A DNA stretch of 64,000 nt, taken from Stutzerimonas sp. S1 (GTDB lineage: Bacteria > Pseudomonadota > Gammaproteobacteria > Pseudomonadales > Pseudomonadaceae). The stretch is from assembly GCF_025966695.1 (NCBI RefSeq), contig NZ_JAOEIY010000006.1, positions 310,001-374,000 of the forward strand. Reading direction: 5' to 3'. The notes beneath the pieces were generated by a model that was not told the origin of the DNA, made no database searches, and worked only from the letters and a program-made list of their open reading frames with translations. Of the stretch, positions 27,803-37,333 are shown piece by piece. Made by a program: the position numbers and the translations under genes. Each line of letters begins with the position of its first letter. Positions within the stretch are counted from its first letter, which is position 1.

Positions 27803-29227
27803 TCAGCGGCTACGCGGCACCGGGACCAGCAGTTCGGCGGGTGGCATTTCGCAATGGATCTTGCGGCCGATCAGCTCCTCGATGGGCGGCAGGGCGAACG
27901 CGTCGTCCTCGCCTGCGAAGCTGATCGAGGTACCGCTCGCACCGGCGCGACCAGTACGGCCGATGCGGTGCACGTAGTCATCCGGGTCTTCCGGCAGAGT
28001 GAAATTGATCACGTGGCTGATGCCGTCGACATGGATGCCGCGCCCGGCCACGTCGGTGGCCACCAGCACGCGGATCTTGCCCTCGCGGAAGCCTTCCAGA
28101 ACCTTGATGCGTTTGTGCTGCGGCACGTCGCCGGACATCTGCGCGGCGCTGATGCCGTCCTTGGTCAGGCGTTCCTCGATGCGCCGCACCTCGTCCTTGC
28201 GATTGGCGAACACCATTACCCGGGTCCAGTCATTCTGGCTGATCAGGTTGTACAGCAGCTTGTACTTGTCGCTGCCGGCCACCGCATAGACATGCTGCTC
28301 GACGGTATCGCTGGCGACGTTCTCCGGCTCGATCTCGACGACGGCAGGATCGACCGTCCACTGGCGGGCGAGGTTCATCACGTCGTCGGTGAACGTCGCG
28401 GAGAACAGCAGGGTCTGCCGTTCGCCCTTCATCGGGGTCTGGCGGATGATCTGGCGGACCTGCGGGATGAAGCCCATGTCGAGCATGCGGTCGGCTTCAT
28501 CCAGCACCATCACTTCGACCATGTCCAGGTGCACCTCGCCGCGCTGGTTGAAGTCCAGCAGGCGGCCCGGGGTGGCGACGAGGATGTCGCAGTAGCGTGA
28601 CTCGAGCTGCTTGAGCTGCTTGTCGAAGTCCATGCCGCCGACGAAGCTCATCACGTTCAGGCCGGTGTACTTGGCCAGGTCCAGGGCGTCGTTGGCGATC
28701 TGCACCACCAGCTCGCGGGTCGGCGCGATGATCAGGGCGCGCGGCTCGCCCATGTAGCGCTCCTTCGGCGGCGGCGTCTGAAGCAGCTGGGTGATCGTGG
28801 AGATCAGGAATGCAGCGGTCTTGCCGGTACCGGTCTGTGCACGGCCGATGGCGTCCCGTCCCTTGAGCGTGTAGCCCAGCACCTGTGCCTGGATCGGTGT
28901 GCAGTAGGGGAAACCGAGGTCCTGAATCGCGTGCATCAACTCGGGCGCCAGCTTGAAATCGTGGAAACGGGTCTTGCCTTCGACCGGCTCGACCACAAAG
29001 TCTTCGAGCTTCCAGGTCGGAGCGGCCGGCTTGCCGGCGCGCGGCCGGCGCGGTTTGCTGGCGGGGCCGGCAGCGGGCTGTGCGGTTTGCGTTTCTGCCT
29101 GCGCCGGTCGAGCAGGACGGGCGTCCGTCGTCGGAGCGTCCTGGCTTGGGGGGGTAGTGTCAGCGGGAGCGGCGAGTGGATGTTGGGGCTCGCCTTTGCC
29201 AAAGATTTTCTTGAGTGCTTTGAGCAC
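27803..29227 (-). CDS. rhlB: DEAD-box ATP-dependent RNA helicase RhlB
   Basis: RhlB unwinds RNA and in many gamma-proteobacteria works with RNase E. The 474-residue product (GTG start at 29227, [13 protein letters not shown]) has a low-complexity Ala/Pro/Arg-rich N-terminal extension (about 15-75). The helicase core follows, with [26 protein letters not shown] split Q-motif, [49 protein letters not shown] and [14 protein letters not shown] lies just before the GTG; no ATG gives a sensible start. The family is certain. The extension and absence of a long C-terminal tail fit Pseudomonas RhlB. Confidence 0.9.
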   Translation of the reverse strand: MLKALKKIFGKGEPQHPLAAPADTTPPSQDAPTTDARPARPAQAETQTAQPAAGPASKPRRPRAGKPAAPTWKLEDFVVEPVEGKTRFHDFKLAPELMHAIQDLGFPYCTPIQAQVLGYTLKGRDAIGRAQTGTGKTAAFLISTITQLLQTPPPKERYMGEPRALIIAPTRELVVQIANDALDLAKYTGLNVMSFVGGMDFDKQLKQLESRYCDILVATPGRLLDFNQRGEVHLDMVEVMVLDEADRMLDMGFIPQVRQIIRQTPMKGERQTLLFSATFTDDVMNLARQWTVDPAVVEIEPENVASDTVEQHVYAVAGSDKYKLLYNLISQNDWTRVMVFANRKDEVRRIEERLTKDGISAAQMSGDVPQHKRIKVLEGFREGKIRVLVATDVAGRGIHVDGISHVINFTLPEDPDDYVHRIGRTGRAGASGTSISFAGEDDAFALPPIEELIGRKIHCEMPPAELLVPVPRSR

Positions 29228-29326
29228 GGTCTTCTCGTCGTCAATTGGGAAAGTTCGCGCGCCAGTGTAATGCAAGACGCAGGCATGGCGAAGTGTTGCC
29301 ACTTTTATGGTTGACAACGGCGCTGT

Positions 29327-30262
29327 TCAGCCGCACAGACGATTTCGGCCTTGCTGCTTGGCCTGGTAGAGCGCCTTGTCCGCGCGATCGATCAGGTCCT
29401 CGAGTTCATCCTCCGCGCGCAGCTGTGCCAGGCCGATGGAGATGGTCACCCCCGGCAGCAGGCCGATCGCCGTGTTGAACGAGGCGATCTGTTCGACGCT
29501 GTGCAACAGTCTTTCGCCGATCTGTCGCGCCTCGTGCAGGCCGAGTTCCGGCAGCAGAATGACGAACTCCTCGCCGCCGAAGCGAACCAGGCTGTCCTTG
29601 GGGCGCAGCTGACTGCCCAGCGTACGGGCGACGAGGCAGAGTGCGTGATCGCCGGCGAGGTGTCCGTGCTTGTCGTTGTAGGCCTTGAACCGATCCACAT
29701 CGAGCATCAGCAGGCACAACGGTACCTGATTGAACGCGCAGCGGGCGCGCTCGCGCTCGAAGATGTGCTCCAGCCAGCGGCGGTTGAAGACCCCGGTGAG
29801 CATGTCGACATTGGCGTTGTGCTCACTGTTGATGATCAGTCGTTCGCCCAGGCGCACGCGTTCGCAAAGCAGGTCGACGAGGTTCTGCATCAGCTGCGGC
29901 GAAGTGGTGAGCTGCGCGAATTCCCGGCTGTGCAGGCGCAGCAGGCGGCTTGGCTGGGTGGCAACGATATAGGTCGAGGGTGGATGACGGTCGATGAAGC
30001 TGACTTCGCCGACGCATTCGCAGGGTTCGATAAGCCGCAGCGGCTGGCTGTCCAGTGAGTCCAGGTAGACCGTGAGCTCTCCGTCGACTAGCAGATAGAG
30101 GAAGCGGTTGATGCCGTGTGGTGAAAGTAGCACCTCGTCGGCGGCCATCTCGCAGGTTTCGAACCTGTCGACCAGCCTGCGCAGGCAGGCGGCGTCGACC
30201 TGTTGCATCAGCCGCATCTGGCTCAGTTGCAACAGGTCGACTGGCTGCCGGAGCAGCTTCAT
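29327..30262 (-). CDS. Diguanylate cyclase with N-terminal cNMP-binding-like domain
   Basis: The 311-residue soluble protein has a cyclic-nucleotide-binding fold (about 20-135) and a GGDEF domain (about 150-311). GGEEF is at 229-233, and an I-site RxxD (RPKD, 220-223) lies five residues before it, so synthesis and feedback both look possible. In the phosphate-binding cassette GEVSFIDRHPPST the usual Arg of the PRxAT pattern is a Pro, so cAMP or cGMP binding is doubtful. It lies 99 bp upstream of rhlB on the same strand. Confidence 0.87.
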   Translation of the reverse strand: MKLLRQPVDLLQLSQMRLMQQVDAACLRRLVDRFETCEMAADEVLLSPHGINRFLYLLVDGELTVYLDSLDSQPLRLIEPCECVGEVSFIDRHPPSTYIVATQPSRLLRLHSREFAQLTTSPQLMQNLVDLLCERVRLGERLIINSEHNANVDMLTGVFNRRWLEHIFERERARCAFNQVPLCLLMLDVDRFKAYNDKHGHLAGDHALCLVARTLGSQLRPKDSLVRFGGEEFVILLPELGLHEARQIGERLLHSVEQIASFNTAIGLLPGVTISIGLAQLRAEDELEDLIDRADKALYQAKQQGRNRLCG

Positions 30263-30468
30263 CGCCGCGGCCTCTGGCCGTCTCGAGCGTCCGTGACAGT
30301 TCTCATCGCGACCCCTCTCCTTCGCGTTGCGAACGGGTGGGCGTACGTCACGCGCAACGGCTCCGAACCATTCATCCCTGTCACAAGCGTAGTTCCGAAT
30401 GCTCCGGCACGCTCCGGGGCATGCCGTGAACGACCAGGCCTCGTTACACCCAGTGGTCGCGAGAGAGG

Positions 30469-31480
<1,012 letters not shown>

Positions 31481-32509
31481 ATGATAAGGGTGAAATCCAC
31501 ACTGGCCGTGCTGAGTGCCGCGACACTGTTCGGTATCAGCGGCTTGGCGCATGCAGGGGCGACTCTGGATGCGGTGAAGAAGAAGGGCTTCGTTCAGTGC
31601 GGCATCAGTGACGGTTTGCCGGGCTTCTCTTTCGCCGACGCCAAGGGCCAATACCAGGGAATCGACGTGGATGTCTGTCGTGCCGTGGCCGCCGCGGTGT
31701 TCGGCGATGCCGGCAAGGTCAAGTTCAGCCCGCTGACGGCCAAGGAGCGCCTCACCGCGCTGCAGTCCGGCGAGATCGACGTGCTGTCGCGCAACACCAC
31801 CTGGACCAGTTCTCGCGATGCGGCGATGGGGCTGAACTTCACCGGCGTGACCTACTACGACGGCCAGGGCTTTCTGGTCAACAAGTCAATCGGCGTTTCC
31901 AGCGCCAAGGAACTCGATGGCGCGACGGTGTGCATCCAGGCTGGCACCACCACCGAACTCAATCTTTCCGACTACTTCCGGGCCAACGGCCACAGCTACA
32001 CGCCAATCACCTACGACACCTCCGACGAGAGCGCCAAGTCACTGGAGTCCGGTCGCTGCGACGTGCTGACTTCCGACCAGTCGCAGCTTTACGCGCAGCG
32101 CATCAAGCTGGCCAAGCCGGATGACTACGTGGTGCTGCCCGAGGTGATCTCCAAGGAGCCGCTCGGCCCGGCGGTTCGCCAGGGCGACGAGGAGTGGTTC
32201 GATATTGTCCGCTGGACGCTGTTCGCCATGGTCAATGCCGAAGAGCTGGGCGTCACCTCGGCAAATGTCGAGACGATGGCCAAGGAGACCAAGAACCCCG
32301 ACGTGGCGCGGCTGCTCGGCGCCGAGGGTGAGTACGGCAAGGATCTCAAGCTGGCGAAGGACTGGGCCGTGCAGATCGTCAAGCAGGTCGGCAACTATGG
32401 CGAGATCTTCGATCGCAACGTCGGTGTCGGCAGCGAGCTGAAGATCGAGCGTGGCCTCAATGCCCTGTGGAACAAGGGCGGGCTGCAGTACGCGCCACCC
32501 GTGCGCTGA
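31481..32509 (+). CDS. aapJ: General L-amino acid ABC transporter, periplasmic binding protein
   Basis: The 342-residue product has a signal peptide cleaved near SGLAHA (about residue 25). The mature solute-binding protein belongs to the AapJ family, with ATLDAVKKKGFVQCGISDGLPGFS, LTAKERLTALQSGEIDVLSRNTTWT and PAVRQGDEEWFDIVRWTLFAM blocks. It captures a broad range of L-amino acids for the AapQM-P importer encoded next. GGAGG precedes the ATG. A GC hairpin follows the gene, which can let the binding protein accumulate above the membrane components. Confidence 0.93.
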   Translation: MIRVKSTLAVLSAATLFGISGLAHAGATLDAVKKKGFVQCGISDGLPGFSFADAKGQYQGIDVDVCRAVAAAVFGDAGKVKFSPLTAKERLTALQSGEIDVLSRNTTWTSSRDAAMGLNFTGVTYYDGQGFLVNKSIGVSSAKELDGATVCIQAGTTTELNLSDYFRANGHSYTPITYDTSDESAKSLESGRCDVLTSDQSQLYAQRIKLAKPDDYVVLPEVISKEPLGPAVRQGDEEWFDIVRWTLFAMVNAEELGVTSANVETMAKETKNPDVARLLGAEGEYGKDLKLAKDWAVQIVKQVGNYGEIFDRNVGVGSELKIERGLNALWNKGGLQYAPPVR

Positions 32510-32514
32510 GCAGG

Positions 32515-32543
32515 CCGGGTCGGCGCCTTTGGCGTCGGCCCGG
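32515..32543 (+). other. Intercistronic stem-loop between aapJ and aapQ
   Basis: Arms CCGGGTCGGCGCC and GGCGTCGGCCCGG pair over 13 bases with two G-T wobbles around a TTT loop. No T-run long enough for full termination; such stems after a binding-protein gene commonly stabilise the upstream mRNA or attenuate readthrough. Confidence 0.6.
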
Positions 32544-32604
32544 TTTCATGGACGAGCGCTGGCGGCGTATTTCGCGCTCCGGCGGTGCGGCATGAGGAGT
32601 TTCG

Positions 32605-33789
32605 ATGCGCAGCACTAATTCTGCTAGGCCGAGAGGCGGATCACCGCTGACCGACCCGCGAGTACGTGCCTGGGTCTTTCAGGTGCTCGCGGTGGTGACC
32701 GTAGTGGCCTTCGGCTGGTTTCTGTTTCATAACACCCAGGCCAATCTGGCTCACCGAGGCATCACCTCCGGCTTCGGCTTCCTCGATAACGCTGCCGGTT
32801 TCGGCATTCCCCAGCATCTGATCGACTACAGCGAGAGCGACTCCTATGGTCGAGTGTTCTGGGTCGGTCTGCTCAATACGCTGCTGGTCAGCGTCATCGG
32901 CATCATTCTGGCAACGCTGATCGGCTTCGTGCTGGGTGTCGCCCGGCTTTCGCCGAACTGGCTGATTCGTCAGCTGGCTACTCTTTATATCGAGACGTTC
33001 CGCAACATTCCGCCGCTGCTGCAGATTTTCTTCGTCTATTTTGCGGTGATCGGCCCGCTGCCTGGCCCGCGCGATAGCCTGAGCCTGTGGGATGTGGTCT
33101 TCATCAACAACCGTGGCGTGCAGATGCCGGCTCCCAGCGCTGCGCAGGGCTTCTGGCCATTCTGGCTGGCGGTGCTGGCGGCACTGCTGGCGGTCATGCT
33201 GCTCAGTCGCTGGGCCAGCGCTCGGCGCCATGCTACCGGACGGTCGTTTCCGCTGCTCTGGACGAGCGTGGCTTTGCTGGTGGCGATTCCGACGGCAAGC
33301 GGGTTGCTGTGGGGCGCTCCGTTCGACTGGGAAGTACCACAGCTGCAGCGCTTCAACATTCGGGGCGGCTGGGTGGTGATTCCCGAGCTGGTATCGATCG
33401 TGCTGGCGCTTTCGATCTATACCGCAGCCTTCATCGGCGAGACGGTGCGGGCCGGCATCCAGGCCGTCAGTCACGGCCAGAGCGAGGCGGCAGCATCGCT
33501 GGGTTTGCGCTCCGGGCAGATTCTGCGGTTGGTGATCGTGCCGCAGGCATTGCGCGTGATCGTCCCGCCATTGACCAGTCAGTACCTGAATCTGGCGAAG
33601 AATTCCTCGCTGGCCGCCGCCATCGGCTATCCGGACATGGTGTCGTTGTTCGCCGGCACGGTACTCAACCAGACGGGCCAGGCCATCGAAACCATGGCGA
33701 TCACCATGAGCGTCTATCTGGCCATCAGCATCAGCATTTCGCTGCTGATGAACTGGTACAACAAGCGCATCGCGCTGACCGAGCGGTGA
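32605..33789 (+). CDS. aapQ: Amino acid ABC transporter permease
   Basis: This inner-membrane permease (394 residues) is of the His/Glu/Gln/Arg/opine family. An N-terminal membrane segment is followed by a short periplasmic stretch, then the permease core with IETFRNIPPLLQIFFVYF. An inserted segment (about 140-240) typical of AapQ comes next. The EAA loop reads QSEAAASLGLRSGQILRLVIVPQALRVIVPP in pieces (about 290-320). GAGGAG precedes the ATG. Partner of AapM. Confidence 0.92.
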   Translation: MRSTNSARPRGGSPLTDPRVRAWVFQVLAVVTVVAFGWFLFHNTQANLAHRGITSGFGFLDNAAGFGIPQHLIDYSESDSYGRVFWVGLLNTLLVSVIGIILATLIGFVLGVARLSPNWLIRQLATLYIETFRNIPPLLQIFFVYFAVIGPLPGPRDSLSLWDVVFINNRGVQMPAPSAAQGFWPFWLAVLAALLAVMLLSRWASARRHATGRSFPLLWTSVALLVAIPTASGLLWGAPFDWEVPQLQRFNIRGGWVVIPELVSIVLALSIYTAAFIGETVRAGIQAVSHGQSEAAASLGLRSGQILRLVIVPQALRVIVPPLTSQYLNLAKNSSLAAAIGYPDMVSLFAGTVLNQTGQAIETMAITMSVYLAISISISLLMNWYNKRIALTER

Positions 33790-33799
33790 GGGCGCACGC

Positions 33800-34897
33800 A
33801 TGACTATTCACACCTTCAAGCCGGACCTGCCGCCGCCGTCGCATAGCCTGGGCGTGATGGGCTGGTTGCGCGCGAATCTGTTCTCCAGCGTCGGCAACTC
33901 GCTGCTGACGTTGCTGGGGCTTTACCTCGTCTGGCTGATTGTCCCGCCAGTACTGGACTGGGCCATCTTCAGCGCGGACTGGAGCGGCGACACCCGCGCC
34001 GACTGTACTCGCGAAGGTGCCTGCTGGGTGTTCGTGCAGACCCGCTTCAGCCAGTTCATGTACGGCTTCTACCCGGCAGAACTGCGCTGGCGGGTCGACC
34101 TCTGCGTGTGGCTGGCGGTCATCGGCGCCGCGCCCTTGTTTCTGCGGCAGATGCGCCACAGGCTGCGCTATGGGTTTGGCTATCTGCTGGTCTATCCGTT
34201 GCTGGCTTACTGGCTGCTGCATGGCGGTTTTCTCGGCCTGAGCAGCGTGCCGACCAGCCAGTGGGGAGGCCTGATGCTGACCATCGTGATCGCAGCCGTG
34301 GGCATCGCCGGCGCGCTGCCGCTGGGCATCCTTCTGGCGCTGGGGCGGCGCTCGGACATGCCGGCGATCCGCGTGCTCTGCGTGACCTTCATCGAGTTCT
34401 GGCGCGGCGTGCCGCTGATCACCGTGCTGTTCATGTCCTCGGTGATGCTGCCGTTGTTCCTGCCCGAAGGCATGAACCTGGACAAACTGCTGCGCGCGAT
34501 GCTCATGGTGGTGTTCTTCGAGGCCGCCTATATCGCCGAGGTGGTGCGCGGCGGGTTGCAGGCGATTCCCAAGGGGCAGTACGAGGCCGCGGCGGCGATG
34601 GGCCTGGGCTATTGGCGCAGCATGCTGCTGGTGATTCTGCCGCAGGCGTTGAAGCTGGTGATTCCGGGCATCGTCAACACCTTCATTGCGCTGTTCAAGG
34701 ACACCAGCCTGGTGATCATCATCGGCCTGTTCGACTTCCTCAACAGCATCAAGCGCGCCACGGCCGATCCGGCCTGGCTGGGCATGTCCACCGAGGGCTA
34801 CGTATTCGCCGCGCTGGTGTACTGGCTGTTCTGCTTCGGCATGTCCCGCTATTCGATGCATCTGGAACGCAAGCTGGATACCGGCCACCGGAACTAG
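33800..34897 (+). CDS. aapM: Amino acid ABC transporter permease
   Basis: The second permease of the importer (365 residues) has about eight membrane segments. The EAA loop QYEAAAAMGLGYWRSMLLVILPQALKLVIPG lies near 257-286 and contacts AapP. The long N-terminal region (1-150) with extra membrane segments is a mark of the AapM branch. It starts 10 bp after aapQ, with GAGG as the likely ribosome site, and ends 9 bp before aapP. Confidence 0.92.
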   Translation: MTIHTFKPDLPPPSHSLGVMGWLRANLFSSVGNSLLTLLGLYLVWLIVPPVLDWAIFSADWSGDTRADCTREGACWVFVQTRFSQFMYGFYPAELRWRVDLCVWLAVIGAAPLFLRQMRHRLRYGFGYLLVYPLLAYWLLHGGFLGLSSVPTSQWGGLMLTIVIAAVGIAGALPLGILLALGRRSDMPAIRVLCVTFIEFWRGVPLITVLFMSSVMLPLFLPEGMNLDKLLRAMLMVVFFEAAYIAEVVRGGLQAIPKGQYEAAAAMGLGYWRSMLLVILPQALKLVIPGIVNTFIALFKDTSLVIIIGLFDFLNSIKRATADPAWLGMSTEGYVFAALVYWLFCFGMSRYSMHLERKLDTGHRN

Positions 34898-34906
34898 GAG
34901 ATGGAT

Positions 34907-35674
34907 ATGAACGACACTTCAGCGCGGCCCGAGCAGGCGAGCGCGCCGATCATCCAGATGCAGGGCGTACACAAGTGGTACGGCCAGTTTCATGTGCTCA
35001 AGGACATCAACCTGAGCGTGCGCCAGGGGGAGCGTATTGTCCTCTGCGGGCCCTCCGGCTCCGGCAAGTCGACCACCATTCGCTGCCTGAACCGGCTGGA
35101 AGAACACCAGCAGGGGCGCATCGTCATCAATGGAGTGGAACTGACCAGTGACCTCAAGCAGATCGAGGCGATCCGCAGTGAAGTCGGCATGGTCTTCCAG
35201 CATTTCAACCTGTTCCCGCACCTGACCGTGCTGCAGAACTGCACGCTGGCGCCCCTGTGGGTTCGCAAGCTACCGCGGCGTCAGGCCGAGGAAATCGCCA
35301 TGCATTACCTGGAGCGGGTGCGCATTCCAGAACAGGCCGACAAGTTTCCCGGCCAGCTGTCCGGTGGGCAGCAGCAGCGCGTGGCGATCGCTCGCGCGCT
35401 GTGCATGAAGCCGAAGATCATGCTGTTCGACGAGCCGACCTCTGCGCTCGATCCGGAAATGGTCAAGGAGGTGCTGGACACCATGATCGGCCTTGCCGAG
35501 AGCGGCATGACCATGCTCTGCGTGACTCACGAGATGGGCTTCGCGCGGACCGTGGCCGACCGGGTGATCTTCATGGACAAGGGCGAGATCGTCGAGCAGG
35601 CCGAGCCTGAGGTGTTCTTCACCAATCCGGTCAATGACCGGACCAAGCTGTTTCTCAGTCAGATCCTGCATTGA
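34907..35674 (+). CDS. aapP: Amino acid ABC transporter ATP-binding protein
   Basis: The 255-residue ATPase has Walker [11 protein letters not shown]-loop [12 protein letters not shown], signature [15 protein letters not shown], Walker [15 protein letters not shown] and H-loop VTHEMGFA. I chose ATG 34907 over 34901 because AGGAG touches the first ATG and is correctly spaced for the second. It closes the aapJQMP operon. No clear terminator is visible in the 186 bp that follow. Confidence 0.93.
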   Translation: MNDTSARPEQASAPIIQMQGVHKWYGQFHVLKDINLSVRQGERIVLCGPSGSGKSTTIRCLNRLEEHQQGRIVINGVELTSDLKQIEAIRSEVGMVFQHFNLFPHLTVLQNCTLAPLWVRKLPRRQAEEIAMHYLERVRIPEQADKFPGQLSGGQQQRVAIARALCMKPKIMLFDEPTSALDPEMVKEVLDTMIGLAESGMTMLCVTHEMGFARTVADRVIFMDKGEIVEQAEPEVFFTNPVNDRTKLFLSQILH

Positions 35675-35860
35675 AAGGCTGACGGGACGACTCCGTGCCG
35701 GCGGGCGCCGACTGGGCCGAACGATGCTGATGCCCGGCGAGATGCGCTTGAACCGTCGGTTTGCCAGAGTCGCGTGCACCGCTGCGTTGACGTCAGTCAT
35801 GCGCCTTGAGTGGTGCATGGTCTGTAATCCCCTGCATACGTAAGGCTTGGGAAGATCGGC

Positions 35861-37198
35861 GTGTCGAACTGTAAAACGCGCGGCGTCATTCGTTCGTTGC
35901 AGGGGTTGTTCATCGGCCTGCTGGGGCTGCTGGCCTTCACGGCGCAGGCCGAAGGCTCATGGACGGACGCGGATATCCGCGCCTCCCGCCATGTGTTGCG
36001 CGAGACTACGACGGCACAGGCGCCGGTCTACAAGGCCGATCCGCTGGGACTGATCCTGGTGGTCGAGACGGGGGATGCGCATGTCTCGATCCTCGATGGC
36101 GACAAGCTCGAGCCTTTCCATCGCTTCGCCACCCGGGCACAGCTGCATGGCAGTCCGAAATTCACTCGCAACGGTCGCTACGCATTCTTCGCTTCCCGCG
36201 ATGGCTGGGTGACCAAGTACGATTTGTGGACGCTGGAGGTCGTCGCCGAAGTGCGTGCGGGGCTGGACACGCGCAACATCGCCGTCGCCCCGGCGGGCGA
36301 TCATGTCGCTGTGGCCAGCTACCAGCCCCAGACTCTGGTGCTGCTGGACGGCGATCTGAATCTGCTCAAGTCCGTGCCGGTCCTTGACCAGAAGAGCGAG
36401 CGCGGTTCACGGGTGTCGGCGGTCTACGTCGTGCCGTCGCGGCAATCATTCGTCGTGGCGATGAAGGATATCGCCGAGCTGTGGGAGGTCAGCTACGACC
36501 CACAGGCCGAGGACATGGCGATCGGGCTGGTGCACGACTTCCAGTACCGGGAGGGCACGTTCGTCACCGGCTATCTCAATCCGCGGCGCATCGAGCTGGA
36601 CGTGCCGCTGGATAATTTCTTCTTCAATCCTGATCAGGCCGAGCTATTCGGGGTGTCGCCGCAGGGCGAGGTGCAGGTGATCCAGCTGGATGCGCGCCAG
36701 CGGATCGGCGAGCTGCCTCTACGGGGCCAGCCGCATCTAGGATCGGCTGTCACCTGGCAGCGTCAGGGCAGGACGCTGATGGCCAGCACCAACCTGACCC
36801 TGCCTGAGGCCGCGGTGATCGACCTGGAGCGGCGCTCGCTGGTAAGACGCATCGCCCTCAAGGGGCCGGGGTTCTTCCTCGCCGCCCACGAAAACAGCCG
36901 TTACCTGTTCGTCGCTTCGATGCTGGCGGCGAACTCGAAGCATGTGTTGCAGGTGATCGATCGGAACACGCTGGAGGTCGTGCGGCACATTGAGGTGGAG
37001 CCTGGCACCACGCTGGCCCACGTTGAGTTCACTCGTGACGGTCGCCATGCCCTAGCCAGTCTGTGGCGCGACGACGGCGCCTTGATTGTGCTCGATGCGC
37101 AGACTCTGGAAACGCTGAAGCGTCTGCCCATGAAGCGGCCGGTCGGCACGTACAGCGTCTGGCGTGGGGTCGAATCCCTGCAGCACAGCGGGCGATAG
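35861..37198 (+). CDS. Cytochrome d1-like (NirF-like) beta-propeller protein
   Basis: The 445-residue product begins with an N-terminal hydrophobic signal (about 14-32, ending TAQA). It continues as a repeated beta-propeller resembling the d1 domain of NirS, NirN and NirF: LILVVETGDAHVSILDGDKLEPFHRF, GSPKFTRNGRYAFFASRDGWVTKYDL, DTRNIAVAPAGDHVAVASYQP. No CxxCH is present, so it lacks haem c and is closest in layout to NirF. No nir, nos or nor gene is near. GTG start with GGGAAG upstream. Whether it binds d1 haem or another ligand is not known. Confidence 0.8.
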   Translation: MSNCKTRGVIRSLQGLFIGLLGLLAFTAQAEGSWTDADIRASRHVLRETTTAQAPVYKADPLGLILVVETGDAHVSILDGDKLEPFHRFATRAQLHGSPKFTRNGRYAFFASRDGWVTKYDLWTLEVVAEVRAGLDTRNIAVAPAGDHVAVASYQPQTLVLLDGDLNLLKSVPVLDQKSERGSRVSAVYVVPSRQSFVVAMKDIAELWEVSYDPQAEDMAIGLVHDFQYREGTFVTGYLNPRRIELDVPLDNFFFNPDQAELFGVSPQGEVQVIQLDARQRIGELPLRGQPHLGSAVTWQRQGRTLMASTNLTLPEAAVIDLERRSLVRRIALKGPGFFLAAHENSRYLFVASMLAANSKHVLQVIDRNTLEVVRHIEVEPGTTLAHVEFTRDGRHALASLWRDDGALIVLDAQTLETLKRLPMKRPVGTYSVWRGVESLQHSGR

Positions 37199-37287
37199 CG
37201 ACGGCCGCCGGTCGGCCGGCAGTCTGTGTGTCTCACCGGGCTGATTCGCTTGCCGCTGGCCGCTGCCCCTTGTCGGCCGTCATGGGC

Positions 37288-37293
37288 TAGAAT
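37288..37293 (+). promoter_or_regulatory. Candidate -10 element of purL
   Basis: TAGAAT lies 41 bases before the purL ATG in a GGCTAGAAT context also seen before purU. No good -35 is visible at 16-18 bases. Confidence 0.4.
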
Positions 37294-37333
37294 ATGCGCC
37301 CCCAATGCTTCCCCCTCCGAGGCTGTTCCGACG

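Noticed and set aside
35788..35795. TGACGTCA palindrome before the d1-like gene
   Set aside because: An isolated 8-base palindrome is expected by chance at this scale and does not match a bacterial operator I can name; no Anr/Fnr box (TTGAT-N4-ATCAA) was found.
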